Shown one piece after another: positions 1 through 5,124 of a stretch of 6,709 bases of DNA. Made by a program: the position numbers and the translations under genes. Origin of the DNA: an uncultured Clostridia bacterium (GTDB lineage Bacteria > Bacillota > Clostridia > UMGS1810); the NCBI GenBank assembly GCA_937959315.1, contig CALGRC010000115.1, positions 1-6,709 on the forward strand, read 5' to 3'. Every line of letters starts with the position of its first letter. Within the stretch, counting starts at the first letter, position 1. Below the pieces are notes generated by a model that was not told where the DNA came from, did no database searches, and worked only from the letters and a program-made list of their open reading frames with translations.

Positions 1-577
1 CGGTAGCCGCCGCCAGCCCTTTGGGCATGCCTGCCATCATCTTGGGGTCAATGACGGCGACAACCGGGATATCGTTGACGTCCACGCAGACAAATTTGCG
101 TTTTTTGCCCGGGTCAGTAATCACGTAGTTGATGGTCACTTCCGCTGCGGTGCCGGCTGTGGTGGGCACGGCAATGATGGGGACGCATTTGTTTTTGGTG
201 GGGGCGGTCCCTTCCAGCGATACCACATCGTAAAATTCCGGGTTGTTGGCAATGATGGCAATGCCCTTTGCCGTGTCAATGGGTGAGCCGCCGCCGATGG
301 CGATGATATAGTCGGCGCCGCTGGCTTTGAAGGCATCCACGCCGTGCTGGACATTTTCAATGGCCGGGTTTTGCTTGACATCGTCGTAAATTTCATAGGC
401 AAGGCCGTTTTGTTCCAGCAGGGCTGTGACATTGCCCGATACGCCAAACTTGACCAAATCCTTGTCGGTCACCACAAATGCCTTGGAAAAGCCGCGTTTC
501 TTTGCTTCCTCGGGAATCATGTCGATGGCTCCCGGGCCAAAATAGGATGTTTCATTCAAAATCATTCTGTTTGCCAT
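1..577 (-). CDS. fucO: Lactaldehyde reductase / 1,2-propanediol oxidoreductase (iron-containing alcohol dehydrogenase), 5' part only
   Basis: This is a partial gene: 192 codons from an ATG at 577, read leftwards and cut by the window edge, which is about half of a family protein of roughly 380 residues. The N-terminus MANRMILNET and blocks such as ADYIIAIGGGSPIDTAKGIA (residues 89-108), NNPEFYDVVSLEG (111-123) and VPTTAGTAAEVTINYVITD (137-155) match what I remember of E. coli FucO closely. GGGSPID (95-101) is the NAD-binding loop of group III, Fe-dependent dehydrogenases. The metal ligands (one Asp, three His) lie in the missing C-terminal half, so activity cannot be judged. FucO enzymes reduce lactaldehyde to 1,2-propanediol with NADH, usually late in anaerobic fucose or rhamnose breakdown. 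No fucose or rhamnose genes are visible here, so the physiological substrate is open. The start is supported by AAGGAG at 588-593, 10 bases upstream. The gene has its own promoter and lies after the pfp terminator. Confidence 0.92.
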   Translation of the reverse strand, partial: MANRMILNETSYFGPGAIDMIPEEAKKRGFSKAFVVTDKDLVKFGVSGNVTALLEQNGLAYEIYDDVKQNPAIENVQHGVDAFKASGADYIIAIGGGSPIDTAKGIAIIANNPEFYDVVSLEGTAPTKNKCVPIIAVPTTAGTAAEVTINYVITDPGKKRKFVCVDVNDIPVVAVIDPKMMAGMPKGLAAAT

Positions 578-605
578 ACCTGACCAGCTCCTTTTCTTTT
601 TTTTC

Positions 606-634
606 ATTATATCACTGCCAATGGCAAGATACAA
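606..634 (-). promoter_or_regulatory. Sigma-A-type promoter of the fucO-like gene, with a palindrome in the spacer
   Basis: Read on the minus strand, the -35 is TTGTAT (629-634), the spacer is 17 bases, and the -10 is a perfect TATAAT (606-611). A start near 599 would leave a leader of about 22 bases that includes the AAGGAG ribosome site. The spacer contains the perfect palindrome TGCCA-T-TGGCA (616-626), which sits where a repressor would block polymerase. The promoter call rests on motif and spacing. The operator role is inference. Confidence 0.72.
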
Positions 635-664
635 TCTATTTTTTGTTTCAAAATTGTAAATAAT

Positions 665-698
665 CCAAAAAAGCCGCCGTCTCAACGTGGGACGGCGG
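665..698 (-). terminator. Rho-independent terminator of pfp
   Basis: On the minus strand an 8-bp GC-rich stem (CCGCCGTC at 691-698 pairing with GACGGCGG at 674-681) closes a 9-base loop. It is followed by one C and then six T residues (667-672). It begins 5 bases after the pfp stop codon (704-706) and separates pfp from the fucO promoter. Confidence 0.85.
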
Positions 699-703
699 TT
701 CTT

Positions 704-1930
704 TTACAGGTTTAGGGAAATATGGCGGGGCAGGCCGTCCACATAGATGGGGGCTAGCTCCTCCTGGATGAGCGGCCGGGCGTACCGGATAAATTCGTCA
801 GTCACATAGGTGCCGTCTGGGGTAATCCAACCGCGCGGCACCTGTTTTTCTAAATTTGCCACTTCCTTTACCGGGCACAGCCGGGTGACGCATTGGTAGG
901 GATGGTTGCCTGTGCGGTGCAGGGCGACCATTTGGCCGGTTTTTCCGTCAAAAGCAGCCTGCACGGCTGCGCTGCCTGCCTGGAACGCCTCGGCTGCGTC
1001 GGTGCGGCTTATCAAATGCCCGGCGCACCGCTGTAAGGTTGAGAGTTCAACAGCGCGGGTTTTGCAGCCCAGGCGGCTGGCAACCTGGCTGGACAGGTAC
1101 CGCGCTGCGCCCGCCAGGTATTTGTGGCCGAATGCATCCACCTTCAGCGCTTGATCTGCCTGTTCGCACACATACCGGCCGTCCGCCAAACGGATGCCCT
1201 CGCTTACGGCGACCACCACCGAATTTTTTTGTTTGTGCAGCGCTTCAATGCGCGAAAGAAACCCCTCTGTGTCAAAGGGCACTTCCGGCAGATAGATGAG
1301 GTCGGCCCCTTCGCAGTCTTCGCCGCGGGCCAGCGCCGCCGCACCGGTCAGCCAGCCGGCATTGCGCCCCATAATTTCCACCAGTGTGACGTTTTTGACG
1401 TTGTAAATGATAGAATCGCGGATCAATTCTTTTAACACCACGCCAATGTATTTTGCCGCCGAGCCGTAGCCGGGCGTGTGGTCGGTGGCTACCAAATCAT
1501 TATCAATGGTTTTGGGGACCCCGATAAAACGGATACCGCTGCCTGTAGCATCGCCGTAAGCGGCCAGTTTTGCAATGGTGTCCATACTGTCGTTGCCGCC
1601 GATATAAAAGAAATACCCAATGTCCAGCTGCTGCAAAATATCCAGCAGCTTCCGGTAAGGCGTATCGTCTGCCGCTGCATCAGGCAGCCGGCAGCGGCAG
1701 CTTCCCAAAAAGCTGGAGGGGGTGCGTTTTAAAAGCTCGATGTCCAAATCGTTTTTGAGCACCTGTCCCAGGTCTACCACCCGTTTGCCCAGCAGGCCGT
1801 CTACGCCATGCACCATGCCATAGACGGTTTTTGCGCCCAGCCGTTTGGCCGCCTGGAATACCCCGGCCAGGCTTGCGTTGATGACAGATGTTGGCCCGCC
1901 CGATTGCCCAACGATGACATTTTTTCCCAT
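704..1930 (-). CDS. pfp: 6-phosphofructokinase, probably pyrophosphate-dependent
   Basis: This 408-residue phosphofructokinase-family protein phosphorylates fructose 6-phosphate to fructose 1,6-bisphosphate in cytosolic glycolysis. Visible motifs are GGPTSVIN (11-18, donor-binding loop), GGNDSMDT (111-118), PKTIDND (139-145, with D143 the likely catalytic base), TPGYGSAAKY (152-161) and MGRNAGW (187-193, sugar-phosphate binding). Two positions decide the donor. Where ATP enzymes carry Gly (104 and 124 in E. coli PfkA), this protein has D114 and K140, the pair that blocks ATP and favours pyrophosphate. The PPi reaction is reversible and saves ATP, which suits a fermenter. The first Asp of the usual GGD motif is Asn (N113), as I recall for a clostridial branch of about 400 residues. 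The ATG at 1930 has AAGGAG at 1942-1947, 11 bases upstream. The gene ends in its own terminator. Only 37 bases separate it from the hairpin after fabZ, and I see no clear promoter there. Family is certain; PPi use is inferred from the two residues. Confidence 0.9.
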   Translation of the reverse strand: MGKNVIVGQSGGPTSVINASLAGVFQAAKRLGAKTVYGMVHGVDGLLGKRVVDLGQVLKNDLDIELLKRTPSSFLGSCRCRLPDAAADDTPYRKLLDILQQLDIGYFFYIGGNDSMDTIAKLAAYGDATGSGIRFIGVPKTIDNDLVATDHTPGYGSAAKYIGVVLKELIRDSIIYNVKNVTLVEIMGRNAGWLTGAAALARGEDCEGADLIYLPEVPFDTEGFLSRIEALHKQKNSVVVAVSEGIRLADGRYVCEQADQALKVDAFGHKYLAGAARYLSSQVASRLGCKTRAVELSTLQRCAGHLISRTDAAEAFQAGSAAVQAAFDGKTGQMVALHRTGNHPYQCVTRLCPVKEVANLEKQVPRGWITPDGTYVTDEFIRYARPLIQEELAPIYVDGLPRHISLNL

Positions 1931-1966
1931 TGCTTATTACACTCCTTTGTTTTGTGCCCGCGCACG

Positions 1967-1996
1967 AAAAACCCCTGCCCATTGGCAGGGGTTTTT
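1967..1996 (-). terminator. Strong hairpin terminator after fabZ (potentially bidirectional)
   Basis: A 13-bp perfect stem pairs AAAAACCCCTGCC (1967-1979) with GGCAGGGGTTTTT (1984-1996) across a 4-base loop. The GC core is flanked by A5 and T5, so it has the form of an intrinsic terminator on either strand. It starts 1 base after the fabZ stop codon (1998-2000). It must act as the end of mbl-fabZ transcription or as a partial attenuator before pfp, which begins only 37 bases further on. Confidence 0.85.
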
Positions 1997-1997
1997 G

Positions 1998-2432
1998 CTA
2001 TGCCTGGCGGTCAATGATGGCAAATTTGATTTCGCCGCCGGCTGCCACTTTGCCGTCTACCGTGGCGGTTGCCCTGGCGGTCCCAATCCCCATTTTCATA
2101 GAGATGATCTCTGCTTCCAGCTGCAATACGTCGCCCGGTACAATCTGCCTGCGCCATTTGAATTTGTCCGCGCCGACAAACACGCCGATTTTACCGCGGT
2201 TTTCTTCTTTGGATAATATGGCGACCGCACCCACCTGCGCCAGCGCCTCCATAACCAGTACGCCCGGCATAATGGGCATACCGGGGAAATGGCCTTGGAA
2301 AAAGGGCTCGTTGATGGTGACGTTTTTGATGCCGACGGCGCGCACACCTTCTTCCATTTCCAAAATTTTATCCACCAATAAAAATGGATAGCGGTGGGGG
2401 ATAATCTTTTGAATTTCGATGTTGTCCAGCAT
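1998..2432 (-). CDS. fabZ: 3-hydroxyacyl-[acyl-carrier-protein] dehydratase FabZ
   Basis: FabZ removes water from (3R)-hydroxyacyl-ACP to give trans-2-enoyl-ACP in the elongation cycle of type II fatty acid synthesis in the cytosol. The protein has 144 residues, normal for a single hot-dog domain. The N-terminal IPHRYPFLLVDKI (11-23) and the active-site helix region GHFPGMPIMPGVLVMEALAQ (47-66) are diagnostic. Catalytic residues are H48 and E62. A classic AGGAGG (2439-2444) lies 6 bases before the ATG at 2432. It sits 35 bases downstream of mbl with no terminator between, so it is probably co-transcribed, and a strong hairpin follows the stop. Many Clostridia carry fabZ in a large fab/acc cluster. 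Its place here beside an mreB homologue recalls the fabZ-mbl neighbourhood of Bacillus. It could be the only copy or a second one; the window cannot tell. Confidence 0.96.
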   Translation of the reverse strand: MLDNIEIQKIIPHRYPFLLVDKILEMEEGVRAVGIKNVTINEPFFQGHFPGMPIMPGVLVMEALAQVGAVAILSKEENRGKIGVFVGADKFKWRRQIVPGDVLQLEAEIISMKMGIGTARATATVDGKVAAGGEIKFAIIDRQA

Positions 2433-2467
2433 ATAATTCCTCCTAAATTTTATGGTTGCACGGCCGG

Positions 2468-3466
2468 TCAGCGCTGGGATTTTTTGAGCGCGCGCATGGC
2501 GCCCAGCGCTTTCCCGGTACCGCGCGCCACACAGCTAATGGCGTCGTCTGCCACAGTGACATCCAGACCGGTTTCTTTTGACAAAAGCCGGTCTAGGCCG
2601 CTGATGAGCGCCCCGCCGCCGGTCAGCACCATGCCTTTGGCGCTGATGTCGCCGATCAGTTCCGGCGGTGTGCGTTCCAGCACCCCTTTTACGGCGTCTA
2701 CAATGGCGGCGGCCGCTTCTTCCAGCGCCTCGAGGATTTCCTCTGACGAAACCTGCACCACCACCGGCAGCCCAGAGACCAGGCTGCGGCCCTTGACGTC
2801 GGCGACATTGGGTGTTGCTTTGGGATACACGCACCCGATTTCTTTTTTGACCTCTTCGGCGGTGCGTTCGCCAATGACCATACTGTGTTTTTTGCGGATA
2901 TAGCGGATAATCGCCTGGTCAAATTCGTCGCCGGCCACTTTGATGGAATCGTGTACCACCATGGAACCCAGGGATATAACGGCAATGTCGCTGGTGCCGC
3001 CGCCGATATCTACCACCATGCTGCCGCTTGGCTTCGCGATGTCCAGCCCTGCGCCGATGGCGGCGGCGATGGGTTCTTCAATAAGATAGGCCGCCCGTGC
3101 GCCCGCGCCGGTGGTTGCGTCGATGACCGCCTTTTTTTCCACTTCAGTCACCACGCATGGGATGCACACCACCACACGCGGCTTAAAAAACGATTTGCTG
3201 CATACCTTATCCAAAATATACCGGATCATCAGTTCGGTAGACTGGTAGTCGGAAATCACACCGTCCCGCAGCGGCCGGATGACCGTGATACCGGCCGGAT
3301 TCCGTCCAATCATCCTCTGCGCGTTTTCCCCAACGGCAAGCAGCCGTTTGCTTGCCGTATCAACCGCTACCACCGAAGGCTCGTGCATCACAATACCGTG
3401 ATCTTTGACATAGACCAGGATGCTGGCCGTTCCCAGGTCAATGCCGATATCCTGTGAAGAGAACAT
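2468..3466 (-). CDS. mreB: Rod shape-determining protein, MreB/Mbl family
   Basis: This bacterial actin homologue of 332 residues is about the length of Bacillus Mbl and MreB. Such proteins bind ATP, polymerise into membrane-bound filaments and orient the machinery that inserts new peptidoglycan along the cell side wall. The actin-fold ATP site is complete: phosphate-1 loop IDLGTAS (9-15), LIEEPIAAAIGAG (128-140), phosphate-2 loop VVDIGGGTSD (151-160) and adenosine motif VLTGGGALISGLD (280-292). No N-terminal amphipathic helix precedes the domain, as expected in Gram-positives. mreC and mreD do not adjoin it, and fabZ follows, an arrangement that favours the Mbl paralogue over the MreB of the mreBCD operon; the sequence does not settle which. 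The ATG at 3466 is preceded by an unusual G-run ribosome site, and a good promoter lies at 3508-3535. It is probably the first gene of an mbl-fabZ operon. Confidence 0.93.
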   Translation of the reverse strand: MFSSQDIGIDLGTASILVYVKDHGIVMHEPSVVAVDTASKRLLAVGENAQRMIGRNPAGITVIRPLRDGVISDYQSTELMIRYILDKVCSKSFFKPRVVVCIPCVVTEVEKKAVIDATTGAGARAAYLIEEPIAAAIGAGLDIAKPSGSMVVDIGGGTSDIAVISLGSMVVHDSIKVAGDEFDQAIIRYIRKKHSMVIGERTAEEVKKEIGCVYPKATPNVADVKGRSLVSGLPVVVQVSSEEILEALEEAAAAIVDAVKGVLERTPPELIGDISAKGMVLTGGGALISGLDRLLSKETGLDVTVADDAISCVARGTGKALGAMRALKKSQR

Positions 3467-3470
3467 TTGA

Positions 3471-3478
3471 CACCCCCC
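3471..3478 (-). promoter_or_regulatory. Atypical G-run ribosome-binding site of mbl/mreB
   Basis: The mRNA reads GGGGGGUG ending 4 bases before the ATG at 3466. Against the 16S tail UCCUCCAC (written 3'-5') it can pair over eight positions, two of them G-U, so it is a wobble form of AGGAGGUG. An AAAGGA at 3481-3486 is 14 bases from the start, rather far. This supports the chosen start while marking it as non-standard. Confidence 0.6.
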
Positions 3479-3507
3479 AATCCTTTAAATTCGATTGATA
3501 TAGTAAC

Positions 3508-3535
3508 ATTATACCGTGTTTTATAGAAAAATCAA
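3508..3535 (-). promoter_or_regulatory. Sigma-A-type promoter of mbl-fabZ
   Basis: On the minus strand, TTGATT (3530-3535), a 16-base spacer and a perfect TATAAT (3508-3513) give a start near 3501 and a leader of about 35 bases before the mbl ATG. A second, consensus TTGACA lies upstream at 3554-3559, but no -10 box falls at a proper distance from it. Confidence 0.72.
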
Positions 3536-3592
3536 TAGAAAGCGGCGAAAATTGTCAAATATTCCTGTGTCACACCTGATTTTCTATTTGAA

Positions 3593-3598
3593 TACAAT
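3593..3598 (+). promoter_or_regulatory. Candidate -10 box for the DUF3343/desulfurase operon
   Basis: TACAAT on the plus strand is one mismatch from the consensus -10 and sits 52 bases before the DUF3343 start. No good -35 lies 16-18 bases upstream (3570-3575 reads TCACAC), so the promoter may need an activator, use another sigma factor, or be elsewhere in the 184-base divergent gap. Confidence 0.35.
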
Positions 3599-3604
3599 GG
3601 ATTG

Positions 3605-3629
3605 GGCCTGTTTTTGCAAAAACCGGGCC
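3605..3629 (+). repeat. Inverted repeat in the leader of the DUF3343 gene
   Basis: GGCC (3605-3608) pairs with GGCC (3626-3629). Inside lies a perfect 14-base palindrome GTTTTTGCAAAAAC (3610-3623), with small bulges (3609; 3624-3625) between the two stems. No T-run follows, so it is not a standard terminator. It ends 6 bases before the ribosome site AAAGGGGA (3636-3643). It may be an operator or an mRNA hairpin affecting translation or stability; the role is unknown. Confidence 0.5.
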
Positions 3630-3650
3630 TGATAGAAAGGGGACGACGGC

Positions 3651-3893
3651 ATGGATAATTGCTTGATTGTTTTTGCGTCCATCACCACTGCAAACGGTGT
3701 GCGGCAGATGCTTGCCCGCAGCGGGATGACGTGTTATGTAGTACAGACGCCGCGGTTGCTGCCGGTCTCCGGGTGCAGCTACAGCGTCAAGGTAAAAGCG
3801 GCCGATTTGGACAAAGCGTGGGCGCTGGTGCAGACAATGGGCGTTTATACCAAAGGGGCTTTTTCAGAAAGCAGTTATACCAAATTGAAATGA
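3651..3893 (+). CDS. DUF3343 family protein (putative Se/S carrier-like)
   Basis: This small 80-residue soluble protein has no signal peptide or membrane segment. It fits the DUF3343 family (PF11823), whose members are about 70-90 residues: an N-terminal strand CLIVFASITTANGV (4-17), a TPRLLPVSGCSYSV segment (33-46) with the conserved TPR and a cysteine (C42), then an alternating strand/helix end. The family is described as a putative selenium/sulfur carrier, but I know of no settled biochemical role. A second cysteine is C28. The ATG at 3651 has AAAGGGGA at 3636-3643, 7 bases upstream. The next gene, a class V aminotransferase of the cysteine desulfurase type, starts 12 bases after its stop with a ribosome site that overlaps this stop codon. 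The two are therefore probably co-translated, and C42 is a plausible acceptor for the partner's sulfur or selenium. That transfer is inference. Confidence 0.8.
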   Translation: MDNCLIVFASITTANGVRQMLARSGMTCYVVQTPRLLPVSGCSYSVKVKAADLDKAWALVQTMGVYTKGAFSESSYTKLK

Positions 3894-3900
3894 GGCGGTG
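3893..3900 (+). promoter_or_regulatory. Ribosome-binding site overlapping the DUF3343 stop codon
   Basis: AGGCGGTG differs from the ideal AGGAGGTG at one base and lies 5 bases before the ATG at 3906. Its first base is the last base of the TGA stop (3891-3893), so ribosomes finishing DUF3343 are placed to start the next gene, a translational-coupling layout. Confidence 0.7.
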
Positions 3901-3905
3901 AAAAG

Positions 3906-5054
3906 ATGGTTTATCTGGACAACAGCGCAACATCGTGGCCAAAGCCAAAAGATGTGCCGGCGGCCATGGCCGCCTGTTTAAACCGGTATGGCGCCAATCC
4001 CGGGCGGTCGGGCCACCGGATGTCGATGGAAGTGAGTGCAAAGGTGTATGATTGCCGTTGTGCGGCGGCGGAGCTGTTTGGGCTTGACGACCCCGCGCGG
4101 GTGATATTCACCTGTAACGCCACCGAAGCGCTCAATCTGGCCATCAAGGGGATGGCAGCGCCGGGCGGCCATGTGATTATCACTTCCATGGAGCACAATT
4201 CAGTCATCCGGCCGCTGTCGGCGCTGTCGGATGCGGGTGTGGAGGTAAGTGTGGCACAGGCCAATATTTATGGCTATGTCCGGCCCGAGGCAGTGAGGAC
4301 GCTTATCCGTCCCAACACCTGCCTGATTGTTATGACGCATGTATCCAATGTGTGCGGTACCGTCAACCCCATCCGGGAAATTGGGGGACTGGCAAGCGCG
4401 CACAATATCCCGTTTTTGGTGGATGCGGCGCAGAGCGCTGGGATTTTGCCCATTGACATGGAACAAGACCACATCAGCCTTTTGGCGGCGGCAGGGCACA
4501 AGGCGCTTTACGGTCCGCAGGGGACGGGGCTGCTGTGCCTGGGGAAAGGCGTTTTGCCCCGGCCGCTCAAAGAGGGCGGGACAGGCAGCTATTCGGAAAA
4601 TTTGTACCAGCCGCAGGAGCTTCCTGACCGGTATGAGAGCGGTACCTTAAATGCGGTGGGTATCTGCGGGCTGCTGGAAGGGCTGCGGTTTATCCGCCGG
4701 GTGGGGCAGGACGCCATTTTGGAACATGACCTCCTGCTGACAAAGCAGTTCCTGGAAGATTTATCGGTCATCCGCGGTGTGCGGGTACATGGGTATCTGC
4801 CGCTGGCAAACCGCATCGGCGTGGTGTCGGTGACTGTGGATGGGGCTGATTGTGTGGAAGTGGCCGCACGGCTGGACGAACAGTATGGCATTGCCTGCCG
4901 TGCAGGGTTTCACTGCGCCTTCCCTGCACATCAGACGCTGGGCACCGAAAAAACCGGGACGGTGCGGCTGAGCATCGGTGCGTTTAATACGCCGCGCCAG
5001 CTCAAAACCGCTGCCCGTGCCATTGCGGAAATTGCCGCGGGGAAAGCGCAATAG
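3906..5054 (+). CDS. Aminotransferase class V, cysteine desulfurase family protein (EF2568-like)
   Basis: This 382-residue fold-type I PLP enzyme resembles NifS/SufS proteins, which convert cysteine to alanine and carry the sulfur as an enzyme persulfide. Motifs: YLDNSATSWPKP at the N-terminus (3-14), TCNATEALNLAI (69-80), SMEHNSVIRP (94-103, with H97 placed to stack on PLP), HVSNVCGTVNPI (145-156), LVDAAQSAG (171-179, with D173 and Q176 holding the cofactor), AAGHKALYGPQGTG (195-208, with K199 the PLP lysine), YESGTLNA (243-250), and CRAGFHCAFPAH (331-342, with C337 at the catalytic cysteine position). The ending pattern (RAG.HC...AH, GTVRLS.G.FNT) matches the TIGR01977 subfamily named for Enterococcus EF2568 rather than IscS. 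Members of that subfamily occur near selenium-dependent molybdenum hydroxylase genes and DUF3343. The start at 3906 is tied to the overlapping ribosome site. Whether the product is sulfur or selenium, and for which target, is not visible here. Confidence 0.9.
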   Translation: MVYLDNSATSWPKPKDVPAAMAACLNRYGANPGRSGHRMSMEVSAKVYDCRCAAAELFGLDDPARVIFTCNATEALNLAIKGMAAPGGHVIITSMEHNSVIRPLSALSDAGVEVSVAQANIYGYVRPEAVRTLIRPNTCLIVMTHVSNVCGTVNPIREIGGLASAHNIPFLVDAAQSAGILPIDMEQDHISLLAAAGHKALYGPQGTGLLCLGKGVLPRPLKEGGTGSYSENLYQPQELPDRYESGTLNAVGICGLLEGLRFIRRVGQDAILEHDLLLTKQFLEDLSVIRGVRVHGYLPLANRIGVVSVTVDGADCVEVAARLDEQYGIACRAGFHCAFPAHQTLGTEKTGTVRLSIGAFNTPRQLKTAARAIAEIAAGKAQ

Positions 5055-5060
5055 GGCACA

Positions 5061-5080
5061 GCCCCGCAAAAATGCGGGGC
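5061..5080. terminator. Hairpin between convergent genes, without a T-run
   Basis: GCCCCGCA (5061-5068) and TGCGGGGC (5073-5080) form a perfect 8-bp GC-rich stem around a 4-base A loop. It lies 6 bases after the desulfurase-like stop and 45 bases beyond the murC stop. Neither strand has a T tract directly after it, so termination would be weak or factor-assisted; it may instead protect the 3' end of the mRNA. Confidence 0.5.
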
Positions 5081-5124
5081 GGTACATATGAAAAAGTATT
5101 AGAACCTATCTTTGCCGTTTATGC

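Noticed and set aside
136..447. 103-codon minus-strand ORF inside the left-edge gene
   Set aside because: It is an out-of-frame reading of the fucO-like gene, whose true frame runs to the window edge without a stop.
1930..2391. 153-codon plus-strand ORF opposite fabZ
   Set aside because: It is a shadow of fabZ on the other strand. Its composition is dictated by fabZ codons and it crosses the fabZ terminator.
2394..2903. 169-codon plus-strand ORF opposite mbl, rich in Ser, Ala and Pro
   Set aside because: It is an antisense shadow typical of GC-biased third positions; mbl itself is unambiguous.
3467..3495. Plus-strand TTGACA at 3467-3472 as a -35 for the DUF3343 operon
   Set aside because: No -10 box lies at 16-18 bases, and it overlaps the mbl ribosome-site region on the other strand.
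3567..3575. GTGT-C-ACAC mini-palindrome in the divergent region
   Set aside because: Four-base arms are expected by chance and nothing extends them.
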